Assembly (NCBI RefSeq): GCF_001431725.1
Contig: NZ_CP013106.1
Coordinates: 868,001 to 932,000, forward strand
Direction: 5' to 3'
Length of the DNA stretch: 64,000 nucleotides
From: Halomonas huangheensis
GTDB taxonomy: Bacteria; Pseudomonadota; Gammaproteobacteria; Pseudomonadales; Halomonadaceae
Both the position numbers and the translations under genes were made by a program. Shown piece by piece: positions 7,712 through 16,769 of the stretch (its first letter is position 1; every line of letters starts with the position of its first letter). The notes under the pieces are model-generated. The model was not told the DNA's origin. It ran no database searches and saw only the letters and a program-made list of their open reading frames with translations.

Positions 7712-9285
7712 TAGCTATCTTCCGAATCAAGCGAGCCCAGTTTGTGTGACCAATCGCGTAGACGCAGATCAAACAGATCCTTGCGGCGATCCTTGAGGTT
7801 GGTCACTGAGCCTTCATTGCGAACGATGGTCAGCCGTGACAGATCAAGATCGGAGAACATGATCATCTCGGTATTGGGGGTCGTTTCGGCCATCACCGCA
7901 TCGTGAGGGAAGGCGAAATCGGAGGGAGAGAACACTGAGGACTGGGCGTATTGAATATCCAGGTTCTCGATGGATGGCACGTTGCCGACACTGCCGCACA
8001 ACACGACATAGCACTCGTTTTCGATAGCACGTGCCTGGGCACAGTGACGCACGCGCAGATAGCCGTTCTTGGTATCGGTCCAGAAGGGAACGAACAGCAT
8101 ATCCATGTCCTGATCAGCGAGCAGACGGCCGAGTTCGGGGAACTCTACGTCATAGCAGATCAAGATGCCGATACGACCAGCGTCGGTATCGAAGACCTGC
8201 AATGCCTCACCACCCTCGATCATCCAGTCGCGACGTTCCTGGGGTGTGACGTGCAATTTTGCCTGGCGTTCAACAGACCCATCACGATGGCACAGATAGG
8301 CAACGTTGTAGAGTCGCCCGTTTTCGCCTACCTCGACCATCGATCCGGCAATGATGTTGATGTTGTAGGCGACTGCCATGCGTGACATCTCGGACTTGAA
8401 GCGCTCGGTAAACCCGGCGAGAAAGCGGATCGCAGCAATCTGATCCTGTTGATCTGCACGCTCCTGGAGACCCATCAGCGGCGCATTGAACAACTCCGGG
8501 AACACTGCAAAATCACTCTGGTAATCGGCCAGCGCATCGACGAAGTATTCGACCTGTTGCAGCACTGCCTCGACTGACGCAAATTCGCGCATCTGCCACT
8601 GCACCGCACCCACTCGCACCTGAGTTGGGCGGCTCTCGAGCATCAGTTCGGCAGGCTCATAGAGAATGTTGTTCCATTCCAGCAGGGTCGCATAGCCCTG
8701 AGACTTCTCGTCTTCGGGCAGATACTTGCGCAACAGGCGCTTGACCTGAAAATCGTTGGCCAGTTGGAAGGAAAGGATCGGATCGTGCAGCTCCTTGCGC
8801 GCCACCTTGTCAATGTACTCGGTGGGTGACATCTCGTCTGCCACCAGGTGGTACTCGGGGATACGTCCGCCAGCAAGAATCGCCTTGAGGTTGAGTTGAC
8901 GACAGACTTCCTTGCGGGCCTCGTAAAGCCTTCGGCCCAGGCGGTAGCCTCGGTACTCGGGGTCGATCAGTACATCGATGCCGTACATGGAATCGCCATC
9001 ACTGGCGTTCTGGATGGTCTCACGCTGACCGATCAAGTCGTCATAACGGTGTGGGTTGGAGAACTGTTCATAATCGACTTGCGCCGTCAGTGCCACGCCT
9101 ATCAATTTGCCATCGTCTTCGATGACGATCTGGCCGTCGGGAAATTCATTGATCAGCCGGTCGATGGTGAGCTTCGGCCAGGCGCCGCCGATATCGTGAT
9201 AGACCCGATCCATCAGCGGCTTGAGCTGAGGGTAGTCATCGGTGGTCAAATTACGAAGATTAAGCTGCAGATCATCGATTGGCAT
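7711..9285 (-). CDS. Bifunctional GNAT acetyltransferase / carbon-nitrogen hydrolase (nitrilase superfamily) fusion
   Basis: A 524-residue two-domain protein. Residues about 1-215 are a GNAT domain with an acetyl-CoA loop (IDPEYRGYRLGRRL). Residues about 225-510 are a nitrilase-superfamily amidase with the Glu-Lys-Cys triad visible in VFPELFNAP, RQAKLHVTP and ILICYDVEFPE. This fusion is a recurring family of unknown substrate, perhaps acylating and de-amidating the same metabolite. The start ATG at 9285 has AAGGAGG 10 bases upstream, decisive over an upstream in-frame ATG at 9390. The stop overlaps the mtfA start. Confidence 0.88.
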   Translation of the reverse strand: MPIDDLQLNLRNLTTDDYPQLKPLMDRVYHDIGGAWPKLTIDRLINEFPDGQIVIEDDGKLIGVALTAQVDYEQFSNPHRYDDLIGQRETIQNASDGDSMYGIDVLIDPEYRGYRLGRRLYEARKEVCRQLNLKAILAGGRIPEYHLVADEMSPTEYIDKVARKELHDPILSFQLANDFQVKRLLRKYLPEDEKSQGYATLLEWNNILYEPAELMLESRPTQVRVGAVQWQMREFASVEAVLQQVEYFVDALADYQSDFAVFPELFNAPLMGLQERADQQDQIAAIRFLAGFTERFKSEMSRMAVAYNINIIAGSMVEVGENGRLYNVAYLCHRDGSVERQAKLHVTPQERRDWMIEGGEALQVFDTDAGRIGILICYDVEFPELGRLLADQDMDMLFVPFWTDTKNGYLRVRHCAQARAIENECYVVLCGSVGNVPSIENLDIQYAQSSVFSPSDFAFPHDAVMAETTPNTEMIMFSDLDLSRLTIVRNEGSVTNLKDRRKDLFDLRLRDWSHKLGSLDSEDS

Positions 9286-9416
9286 GGGGCGAATTCCTCC
9301 TTCTGAGGCGGCAAAGTCTATCATGATCCTGCCGCGTGGCAGGGCCGGCAGCGGCGACTCCCGCATTTCGGCAAAGTCGCATAAGAGCACGTAGGGCGGG
9401 GTCGGAACCGCATCGG

Positions 9417-10322
9417 CTAGCGTGTGTAGCGACAGGAACCTGTGTCAACCAGCGGCCGGTTGACCAACTGTGCCAACAGCACCCCGCACAGTACCAGCAG
9501 GCCTCCGCTGAAATGGTACGTCGCGAGTCGCTCGTCGAGCCAAAGCATGGCAATCAGCGCACTGAAGACAGGCATCAGATTGATGAAGATGCTCGAGCGG
9601 CTGGCGCCGATATGTCGGATGGCGGTCATCCACAGATAGGTGGTGATGATCGAGGCTGGGATGCCGGCATAGGCAATCAGACCGATATTGTCCGAACTGA
9701 TCGGTGTCATTGGTCCCGATAGGTAGCCCGGCAGCAGGAACAACGTGGCGAAGACCGCCTGCATGTACAGCATGACCCAGGCAGAAATCGACATGGCCCA
9801 GCGCTTGAGCATTACCCCATACAGGGCATAACAGATCGCTGCGATCACCATCAGGCCATCACCGGTTGCTACATCAAGGCGGGTCAAGGCACCGGGATTG
9901 CCACGACTGAGTAGCCACATAACGCCTATCAGCGCGACGATGCCGCCGCTGATGCCGCCCCAGGTGGGTGCCTCACGCAGCACCAGAGCACTCAGCAGGA
10001 TCGTCAGCAGCGGCACCATGGCTGCCAGAATCCCCATGTTGGTGGCACTTGTGGTAGCAGCAGCCATATAGGCCAGCCCTTGCCACAGCGCCATACCGAG
10101 TAGCCCGAGTACTGCCAGACGCCACCATTGACGGCGAATCTCATTGCGTTCCCGCCAGACCCTGGGTAGCACGCAAGGCGTCAACACCAGTAGTGCCAAC
10201 ACCCAACGCAGAAAGGCGATACTGCTGGGTGCAATGGTGCCTACGGTCAGTTGATTGATGGTCATGTTGCCGGACCAGATCAGCACCGCGCCGAGAGGTG
10301 CCAGTAAAGCAAGTGGTGGCAT
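9417..10322 (-). CDS. EamA/DMT-family permease
   Basis: A 301-residue drug/metabolite transporter-superfamily permease with about ten transmembrane helices built as two EamA repeats (about residues 5-135 and 150-290). The second repeat carries the usual acidic pair (LWLDERLA) before the last helices. Members export amino acids, nucleosides or other small metabolites across the inner membrane; the substrate is not readable. It lies upstream of, and in the same direction as, the GNAT-nitrilase gene but 131 bases away, so co-transcription is uncertain. Confidence 0.85.
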   Translation of the reverse strand: MPPLALLAPLGAVLIWSGNMTINQLTVGTIAPSSIAFLRWVLALLVLTPCVLPRVWRERNEIRRQWWRLAVLGLLGMALWQGLAYMAAATTSATNMGILAAMVPLLTILLSALVLREAPTWGGISGGIVALIGVMWLLSRGNPGALTRLDVATGDGLMVIAAICYALYGVMLKRWAMSISAWVMLYMQAVFATLFLLPGYLSGPMTPISSDNIGLIAYAGIPASIITTYLWMTAIRHIGASRSSIFINLMPVFSALIAMLWLDERLATYHFSGGLLVLCGVLLAQLVNRPLVDTGSCRYTR

Positions 10323-10368
10323 CGAGACATCCCTGTAGCCATGGAAGAACCAGCGACCATCATAATCC

Positions 10369-10438
10369 GAGCTATGAGCTATGAGCTATGAGCTATGAGC
10401 TATGAGCTATGAGCTATGAGCTATGAGCTATGAGCTAT
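10369..10438. repeat. Heptanucleotide tandem repeat, ten perfect copies of GAGCTAT
   Basis: Seventy bases made of exactly ten head-to-tail copies of GAGCTAT, in the 280-base gap between the EamA permease start and the DUF3541-like gene. A related array (GAGCTAC, four copies) is at 63851-63878. The period of seven is not a multiple of three and the array is non-coding. Perfect identity points to recent slippage expansion, so copy number probably varies between strains. Confidence 0.97.
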
Positions 10439-10602
10439 AGGTTGTAGGCGAGGCTCGCTGCTTGCGGTCTACCGACAATTCCGCTTTGCCTCTTCAGTAG
10501 TTCCCTGGCGGCAGTTCGTGCTGATTATCGTATTCTTCAGTAGTGGTCCATATTCGAATCATACGAGCCAATACAACAATATTCGCCGGGAGTCAGGTAA
10601 CG

Positions 10603-11748
10603 ATGGAGTACATTCGGAAGGCTTCGCGTCCAATCTGGAAGGTAGCGCTGGTTGCCTTGTTGTTGACGAGCTTGCCAGTGGGGCAAGTGCTTGCCGGTAC
10701 TGGATCTGCCGCTCCACAGACTGTAGAAGCTGTACAGGATGATCCTTATCAGCAGGCTGCAGCGGAAATACGGGCTATCTATGAGGCGCACCTGGACACT
10801 CTCTCCGACGACAAGCAGCGCCATTACGGGCAACGCCTCTGGCGGCTGACCGGGGACGCCGACTACCTGGCTCTCAATGAAGCTTATGGTAAGCAACTGA
10901 TGGCAGAGCTGGCGGATTACGATGCTGCTGTTCATAGCGAAGAAGGCATTACCGAGCGCAATCAGCAACTGCTCGAATCCTATGCTACGGATTCAGAAAA
11001 GAACCGCCTCCGCCGCGCCATGTTCAGCGAGCGGCCCGAGATGTTGCTGCCGACTCGATTACTGTTTCGTCTCGCGCAGGCCCACTACCACGGTTTGCTG
11101 GACAAGATATCTCCACAAGGATTGGCACGACTGGAAGCTGCAGTGATGTCTGTGGATTGGCAGGCCTTCCTGACCGATCCTGATGTTCTCTCGATCTATG
11201 CTGCTCAAGTGGCAAATGATGTCGCCTTTCTTCATCAGTTGGGACTGGTCGACCTGCGTAGCGATGTTATGCATGCGTTCCAGAAGCTCTATCCTGAAGA
11301 GCGTATTGCCACTCTGTCACACGCGGAATACCGTAACTGGTTGTATGGCATGACGCATATCGTGATCGCCTACAGCCACTACTATCAGCGTCTGGTGCCT
11401 GAGAGTGAGGTGTCATGGATCATTGATGCCTTCCAACGTGAAGGGCCAGGCCTGGTGGACTCCGTCAAGGAAGATATTCTGGCAGAAATCGCCTTGTCTA
11501 TGCAGCTGGCAGGTCGTGAAGACCTGCCATTGGTTGATATGATTCGCGATCATCTTCTTGAAGTGCGTGATGCCGAAATTGGCATTATTCCCGGTGATGA
11601 TGGTGATCTGAGCCTGAGTGATGGTGAACATCGAAATGTGCTGGCTATCATGGTGCTTGGCTGGAGTGGCCAGCTGACTCCCGGGCCTGATCTCGGTGAT
11701 TGGTGGCAAACCGGACGTTTCGAAAATAGGCCTGTGGTAACTCCCTGA
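10603..11748 (+). CDS. Exported DUF3541-like protein of unknown function
   Basis: A 381-residue protein with a clear Sec signal peptide (hydrophobic core about 12-24, cleavage after VLA at 31), then a soluble, helix-rich, acidic region. The segment HLDTLSDDKQRHYGQRLWRLTGD and the HIVIAYSHYYQR region recall DUF3541-type proteins of marine gammaproteobacteria; the family label is from memory. No catalytic motif is evident. The start ATG at 10603 follows GGGAGTCAGG; an upstream in-frame ATG at 10543 would place 20 residues ahead of the signal peptide. Its last 101 bases overlap, in opposite orientation, the 3' end of the acyltransferase gene. Confidence 0.7.
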   Translation: MEYIRKASRPIWKVALVALLLTSLPVGQVLAGTGSAAPQTVEAVQDDPYQQAAAEIRAIYEAHLDTLSDDKQRHYGQRLWRLTGDADYLALNEAYGKQLMAELADYDAAVHSEEGITERNQQLLESYATDSEKNRLRRAMFSERPEMLLPTRLLFRLAQAHYHGLLDKISPQGLARLEAAVMSVDWQAFLTDPDVLSIYAAQVANDVAFLHQLGLVDLRSDVMHAFQKLYPEERIATLSHAEYRNWLYGMTHIVIAYSHYYQRLVPESEVSWIIDAFQREGPGLVDSVKEDILAEIALSMQLAGREDLPLVDMIRDHLLEVRDAEIGIIPGDDGDLSLSDGEHRNVLAIMVLGWSGQLTPGPDLGDWWQTGRFENRPVVTP

Positions 11749-12496
11749 GTTGCTGGTTCAGCTGACGCTCAATGTGTTGATAAAGCTCATTGAGGTCACC
11801 AATCATATCTTGAGACGCTTGCTGATTATCGATGTAGAAGGTTCCACGAGTACCACAGTAGTCGATCATTGTACTGACGCGCTGGAAGTGAAACCCGGAT
11901 AATGACAGTAGGCGAGGAAGGGACGATTCCATCAGCGCAAAGATATGGCGACGTTCACTGAGTGTTACCAGTGCGTGGGAACAGAGAAACAGAGCAATGA
12001 CAATCAGCGAGAAGGTTCGGCGTTGGTCACTGCTGAACTGCCGTGTAGGTAGCCTGGCTTCCGCATTCTCGACAGCAGGCACCACACGGGAGCGAAAGTG
12101 CCTTGAAATGACGAGTCTCGATATTTCACAGACCTGATGCTCCGGCAAGTGCAAAGGATGGAGCTCAGGAGCTGTGAACAGATGGCCGGTGCTATGTATC
12201 AACGGCAGAAGGTTCTCGGGATCATCCGATGGAAAGACCAGGCGAACGTAGCCCGCTGTCAAACCACTCTCTCGGTGTTCGATCAGGCAGTGTAGCGCGC
12301 GGCCATCGAAGATATCCTGCTCCAGAGCAAGGTGTTGATCTGCGCCAAGGTCATAGTTCAGCTCACGAAGGAATACTTCGTAGCGCAGTTCATGCGCACG
12401 CTGAAGCTGTTCATCGGTATGAGCGATGATAATGCGGAAATCGTCGATGAACCTGGCCAGCAACACCCGCTTTCGGGACTGGGTGTCTGCACACAT
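11648..12496 (-). CDS. Orphan LuxI-like acyltransferase of the PEP-CTERM/exosortase-associated type
   Basis: A 282-residue GNAT-fold protein of the family annotated as PEP-CTERM/exosortase system-associated acyltransferase, distantly like acyl-homoserine-lactone synthases. Supporting segments are RAHELRYEVFLREL near the N-terminus, the acidic EQDIFDGRALHCLI strand, GYVRLVFP and VCEISRLVISRHFR. No exosortase, PEP-CTERM protein or LuxR regulator lies in the window, so the product (an N-acyl compound or acyl-protein) is unknown. Its own ribosome site is weak (AGGGA about 12 bases upstream), and an in-frame 35-codon ORF with a better site ends two codons before this ATG. The 3' end overlaps the convergent DUF3541-like gene by 101 bases. 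Confidence 0.75.
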   Translation of the reverse strand: MCADTQSRKRVLLARFIDDFRIIIAHTDEQLQRAHELRYEVFLRELNYDLGADQHLALEQDIFDGRALHCLIEHRESGLTAGYVRLVFPSDDPENLLPLIHSTGHLFTAPELHPLHLPEHQVCEISRLVISRHFRSRVVPAVENAEARLPTRQFSSDQRRTFSLIVIALFLCSHALVTLSERRHIFALMESSLPRLLSLSGFHFQRVSTMIDYCGTRGTFYIDNQQASQDMIGDLNELYQHIERQLNQQLRELPQAYFRNVRFATNHRDQARESAGHSSQAP

Positions 12497-12499
12497 GAG

Positions 12500-12607
12500 C
12501 TACAGGTCCCTGATGACTATGAGACATGCTGTGTGGGAATGGGGTCGTCGAGACTCTGCGTCAACGTGGAGTCGGTAACTGGTGTTGATTGTGGTAATAG
12601 AGGACAT
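12500..12607 (-). CDS. Possible 35-codon leader ORF in frame with the acyltransferase
   Basis: ATG at 12607 is preceded by GGAAGGA at 7-8 bases, the best ribosome site in this gap. The frame runs 35 codons (beginning MSSITTINTSYRL) to TAG at 12502-12500, then CTC, then the acyltransferase ATG, all in one frame. It could be a leader peptide that couples translation, or a former N-terminal extension cut off by an amber codon. The remaining gap (12608-12729) shows an imperfect ATAGT...ACTAT hairpin followed by six A residues, possibly the terminator of the GGDEF/EAL gene. Confidence 0.35.
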   Translation of the reverse strand: MSSITTINTSYRLHVDAESRRPHSHTACLIVIRDL

Positions 12608-12729
12608 CTGCTGATCCTTCCCTGAGCGTTATTCTGGCTTCGTCCATTTTTACACTGGTGTGCAGGAATCATGTTACAGGACGAAATTTTTTATAGTGGT
12701 AGCTACTATCAGCGAAAACTTCTGCGATG

Positions 12730-15561
12730 TTAAGTCTTCACCGGATCAAAGCCGAAGACTTCCTTGATTGGTTCTGGTCGGCCAAGGTGATAGCCCTGTC
12801 CGTACTCGATGCCGTAGGACGCCAACAGCGGGATCAACGATTCCTGATCAACAAATTCGGCCACTGCCTGCTTGCCGAAGCCGGAAGCGATATCCGCTAC
12901 CGCCTTGACGATCACGCGGCTATCCGGGCTGATCGACAGGCTGCGAATGAACGAGCCATCGATCTTGATGTAATCCACCGGTAGCTGACCAAGATAGTGG
13001 AAGCTACTGAAGCCAACCCCAAAATCATCCAGTGCCGTTCTGCAACCGATATCGCGCATGCTCTGCAGTACGCCTCGCGCCGTGGCGAAGTCAGTGACGG
13101 CAGCCGTCTCGGTAACCTCGAGAATCAGGTTGTGTGGGTCCGCACCACTCTGGAGTAGCTCCGTCGAGAGATATTGTTTCAACCCTTCGTCATGCAATGA
13201 CTGCCCCGATAGGTTGACGGCCAGACTGGTACCCTCGAGACGAGCCAGGGCACGGACGCATTTGTTGAGTACCCAACGATCGATGGCAACGATCTGTCCG
13301 CTTTTCTCGGCCACGGGAATGAAACGAGAAGGGGGTATGAGGTTCTGGTTGTCGTCACGCATGCGCAGCAACACCTCGTAATGGCGAATGCTGCGATCCT
13401 GAAGGTAGACGATGGGTTGTACCATCAACTCGAAGCTGTCGTTTTCCAGCGCATTGCGAATACGTTCAACCCAATAGACCCGCTCGTTGAGTTCGTTACG
13501 GGCATTTTCCAACGTCGACAACAGGTGCCAACGTTGAACGCTGCTGGCCTTGGCCTTGTACATCGCCACATCGGCGCTGGCCATCAGGTCTGCGGGTGTT
13601 GAGCCATGCGCAGGGAACTGGACCAGGCCGATACTGGCGCTGACACGATGGCGGCGCCCTTCGGCAACGAAACCCAGGCCATCCAGCAATTGGTTGATAT
13701 GGAGGGCCATGCGTATGGCTTGTTCGCTGTCGATTCCGATCAGCATCAGCGCAAATTCATCACCGCCGAGGCGCGCGATGATGCTGCGGTGTGCGTACTC
13801 CTGCTGAAGCAGTCGCGCTACGGTGTGCAGCATGCGGTCGCCGACGTGGTGGCCGCTGAGCTCGTTGACTTCCTTGAACTGGTCGAGATCCAGCAGCATG
13901 ACGATACCCTGGTCGCCACGCACCAGAGCCTTGTTGAGCGAATCCTGGAAGAAGCGACGGTTGTAGAGTTCCGTCAAGGGGTCACGTTCGGCCAGCCAGG
14001 TCAGACGCGCTTCGGCTGCCTTGCGTTCGGTGATGTCGAGGCCTACGGAAATACGTGCCTGGCTGTTTGTGTCGGAGGAGGGCAATGGACTGTGATACCA
14101 GATAATCGTCCGTGTCGTGCCATCGGCGGCAACCAATAGACGTTCTTCCTGGCTTTGGATACGACTCTGGCCGCTGAGTTGGGGGGCTTCGTCGGCTTCG
14201 AAAACATCATCGAAGCGCCGACCGAGTAGTGCTTTTTCGGGACAGTCCATCTGGGTTTCGAGGTGGGCATTGACCATATCAATGCGGCCTTCGCTATCCT
14301 GGGTCACGATAAATACCTGAGCGGTATCGATCAGGTTGCTGATGAAGTCGCGCTCACGAGCGAGGTCGTCAACACGCTCGGCGAGCTCATCGCCTCGTTG
14401 TTGGACCTGTTGATGCAGGACATCGAGCTGATCCGCGAGCGCCAGAGTTGTGCCTTCGAGGATGTCGATTTCGTCGGAGAGCCTCTGTGGGCGGTGGACC
14501 AGGGCTTCACGAGCTTTCTCGAAACCGCCAGTAGCCAACGGTGGCAACACGGCCGCTACACGGCGAAGCCGAGACATAGGGCGTAGCAGGATAGCCAGTA
14601 GCAACAATTCTGCCGATAGCCAACCAAACAGACTGACAAGAATCTGGGTGCGTGTATCGAGTCGAATCGCGTTGACCTGGGCGGTGATATCCGACATCAG
14701 TACGAAGTAGGCATTGGGGCTGTGGTCAGCGGATGTCGCCACCGGCACTGCAGACACCTCCAGCTCATGCCCATCAAGTGACAGCCGCAGAGGGGTTTTG
14801 ACAAGAGATTGTAGAGGGCTGGTAGCTGCGGCTTCGTGCAGCACTGCCAGACTGACCCCTTGATTGGTGATTGCCAGGAGCTTGGCTTGCCAGGCATCGA
14901 GGTAGCGCTCCTCGTCACTTGCCGCATCGCTGTGAACCACCAGTGCGACGTCGCTGGTCGAGATGTCACGTGCCTGACGTGTCACATCCGCCAGGGAGCG
15001 CGACAGCATCACGACACCAGCACTATCTCCGTCGTCCAATACCGGCACGATGGCATACTGACGGCAGGAATGCCCACAGCGTAATGATACCAATGGTCGC
15101 TCGAGCTGTGCCACGCGAGCGACCCAGCCTGCCAGAATGCGTGGATCTGTCTGTTGATCGGTACCCAGTGAGAGACGTAGATCCCCTGTGGTGTCATATA
15201 CCTTGACCTCGTCGAGACCTGCCTCGAGCTGCAGGGAAGGCCATTGGGATGCCAGTGCTGCGGAGATCATGATGTCGTTGTCGGAGGTCAGTGCAGGCCC
15301 CAGGTCAGGGGATGATGAGACCAGCCCCGCCAACTGCAGTAGGCCGTCCTCGGCACGCATCAGCGCGAAGTTCAATTCGCGTTGCTGACGCTCAACCTGT
15401 TCCTGGCGGGCCTCGTTGAACTGGCGAGTAAGGTTGGAATGAGACAGATAGGTGAACAGCACGGCAGTAGTGACAAGCAACAGGCTTGATAGCAGCACCA
15501 CTCGCCAGGTCAGACTGAGTCGGGGGCGTGCGTGTGGAGGTCGAACCTGCTGTGTATCCAT
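12730..15561 (-). CDS. Membrane-bound GGDEF-EAL c-di-GMP enzyme with periplasmic sensor and PAS domain
   Basis: A 943-residue protein. Order: cytoplasmic lead, TM about 19-38, a periplasmic sensor about 40-295 with a Cys pair (RCGHSC), TM about 307-326, a HAMP-like linker, coiled coil about 375-410, PAS about 415-515, GGDEF about 530-690, EAL about 700-935. GGDEF is intact (599-603) with no RxxD inhibitory site just upstream. The phosphodiesterase signature reads EVL instead of EAL, but NLSGQSL, EVTETA, DDFGVGFSS and KIDGSFI are kept, so both activities are possible. Its ATG shares its A with the porin gene's TAA stop (TAATG), so it is coupled to the porin and binding protein upstream. Confidence 0.92.
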   Translation of the reverse strand: MDTQQVRPPHARPRLSLTWRVVLLSSLLLVTTAVLFTYLSHSNLTRQFNEARQEQVERQQRELNFALMRAEDGLLQLAGLVSSSPDLGPALTSDNDIMISAALASQWPSLQLEAGLDEVKVYDTTGDLRLSLGTDQQTDPRILAGWVARVAQLERPLVSLRCGHSCRQYAIVPVLDDGDSAGVVMLSRSLADVTRQARDISTSDVALVVHSDAASDEERYLDAWQAKLLAITNQGVSLAVLHEAAATSPLQSLVKTPLRLSLDGHELEVSAVPVATSADHSPNAYFVLMSDITAQVNAIRLDTRTQILVSLFGWLSAELLLLAILLRPMSRLRRVAAVLPPLATGGFEKAREALVHRPQRLSDEIDILEGTTLALADQLDVLHQQVQQRGDELAERVDDLARERDFISNLIDTAQVFIVTQDSEGRIDMVNAHLETQMDCPEKALLGRRFDDVFEADEAPQLSGQSRIQSQEERLLVAADGTTRTIIWYHSPLPSSDTNSQARISVGLDITERKAAEARLTWLAERDPLTELYNRRFFQDSLNKALVRGDQGIVMLLDLDQFKEVNELSGHHVGDRMLHTVARLLQQEYAHRSIIARLGGDEFALMLIGIDSEQAIRMALHINQLLDGLGFVAEGRRHRVSASIGLVQFPAHGSTPADLMASADVAMYKAKASSVQRWHLLSTLENARNELNERVYWVERIRNALENDSFELMVQPIVYLQDRSIRHYEVLLRMRDDNQNLIPPSRFIPVAEKSGQIVAIDRWVLNKCVRALARLEGTSLAVNLSGQSLHDEGLKQYLSTELLQSGADPHNLILEVTETAAVTDFATARGVLQSMRDIGCRTALDDFGVGFSSFHYLGQLPVDYIKIDGSFIRSLSISPDSRVIVKAVADIASGFGKQAVAEFVDQESLIPLLASYGIEYGQGYHLGRPEPIKEVFGFDPVKT

Positions 15562-16769
15562 TAGAACCTCAAAGACATCTGCAGCAGCCACATATCCCAG
15601 CGCTTTGATGTTTCATTTGGGTCTGGGTTGTCTTCGCTCGGCAGCCAGCCGGTGCCGTCGACATTGTGGTACTCGCCAGACAGCATCAGGTTGGGATGGG
15701 GTTGCCACTGCAGGCCCAGAGTCACATCATCGGCGAATTGCGAGTAGGCAGGGCCGCGTCCCGACGCTTCGTATTTGCTGCCGTCGCGGTCATCACGGTT
15801 GTTGACCAGGCTGTCATAGCGGATCATCCATTGCCAGTCGTCCATGAAGCGACGGGTGTATTGAACGTACCAACTCTCGCCCTTGTTGTGTTGATCAGGG
15901 AAGGCGTTGAACCCGCGCAGCTCGACATCGCGCAGGGCATATTCGGCCGTCAGGCTCCAGTATTCCGCGTTGTATTGCGCGGAAAGAATCCATGGTTGAA
16001 AGGCGAGTTTGCCATCTCCTGGTGTCTGGCCGGGAGAGTCGTAATCAGCATGGACTGAAGCTGCACTCAGTGCGACCACTACCCGGCCGCCATCATGTTC
16101 GTAGCGGATCTGTCCAATGGCTGAGGTATCGGGTTCGAAACCGCCCGGAAGATCCTCCAGGCCCACGGCATATGCGACATCATCGTCGACTTGAGCCTGA
16201 CCAGCGCCAAACTGGGTGCGTAGCACACCGTTGTCGAGGCGCTCCTCGTAGTACACGGATACCCCATCGGCGGCCAGTGCCAGAGAACGCGTGCGGTCGA
16301 AGTAGATGGATTGTGGCAACAGGATGCTCGGGCGTGTGAAAGCGACGTCCCGGGTCTGATTGTAGAAGCCGAAGGGATTCTTGAAGCGCCCGAACTGAGC
16401 GCCAATGGTGCGATTCCGCTGATTCACCATCTGCCAGTCGAGCACGCCATAGTCGAGTCGGAGCGAGCCGTCGTCGCCTTCACCGGCGCGGCGGCTCAGC
16501 ACCTGAGCGGCCACCAGCAGGTGCTCACTTGGGCGTATCGAGGCATTCACTCCCAGCTCGGTGTAGCCCCAGCTTCCGTTGCCATCACTGCTGGAACCAA
16601 AGAAGTTGTTATTGTCGGTGACGATATAGGCCTGACTTAGAAAGCCGTGTACCTGCAGCGTATCCATCATGCTGCTTTCTGCCAGGGCCGGCGAAGAGCC
16701 CATCAGGCAAACTAACCCCAGGCAGCGTCCACCGAGCCTATTCCATGGTGATAACTTGGACGCGTTCAT
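15561..16769 (-). CDS. Porin-like outer-membrane beta-barrel protein
   Basis: A 402-residue outer-membrane protein. A signal peptide ends at about residue 30 (PALA), followed by alternating hydrophobic/polar beta-strands rich in Tyr, Trp, Asn and Asp, ending in an aromatic C-terminal residue (QMSLRF), the usual barrel-assembly signal. Segments such as RFKNPFGFYNQTRDVAFTRPSILLP resemble phosphate- or short-chain-specific porin families. It lies between a small periplasmic binding protein (whose 3' end overlaps this start by 32 bases) and a c-di-GMP sensor, so it may deliver the ligand sensed by that module. A GGGAG ribosome site precedes the ATG. Confidence 0.82.
   Translation of the reverse strand: MNASKLSPWNRLGGRCLGLVCLMGSSPALAESSMMDTLQVHGFLSQAYIVTDNNNFFGSSSDGNGSWGYTELGVNASIRPSEHLLVAAQVLSRRAGEGDDGSLRLDYGVLDWQMVNQRNRTIGAQFGRFKNPFGFYNQTRDVAFTRPSILLPQSIYFDRTRSLALAADGVSVYYEERLDNGVLRTQFGAGQAQVDDDVAYAVGLEDLPGGFEPDTSAIGQIRYEHDGGRVVVALSAASVHADYDSPGQTPGDGKLAFQPWILSAQYNAEYWSLTAEYALRDVELRGFNAFPDQHNKGESWYVQYTRRFMDDWQWMIRYDSLVNNRDDRDGSKYEASGRGPAYSQFADDVTLGLQWQPHPNLMLSGEYHNVDGTGWLPSEDNPDPNETSKRWDMWLLQMSLRF

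Noticed and set aside
10543..10602. Longer start for the DUF3541-like protein
   Set aside because: It would add 20 residues in front of a normal signal peptide and lacks a ribosome site.
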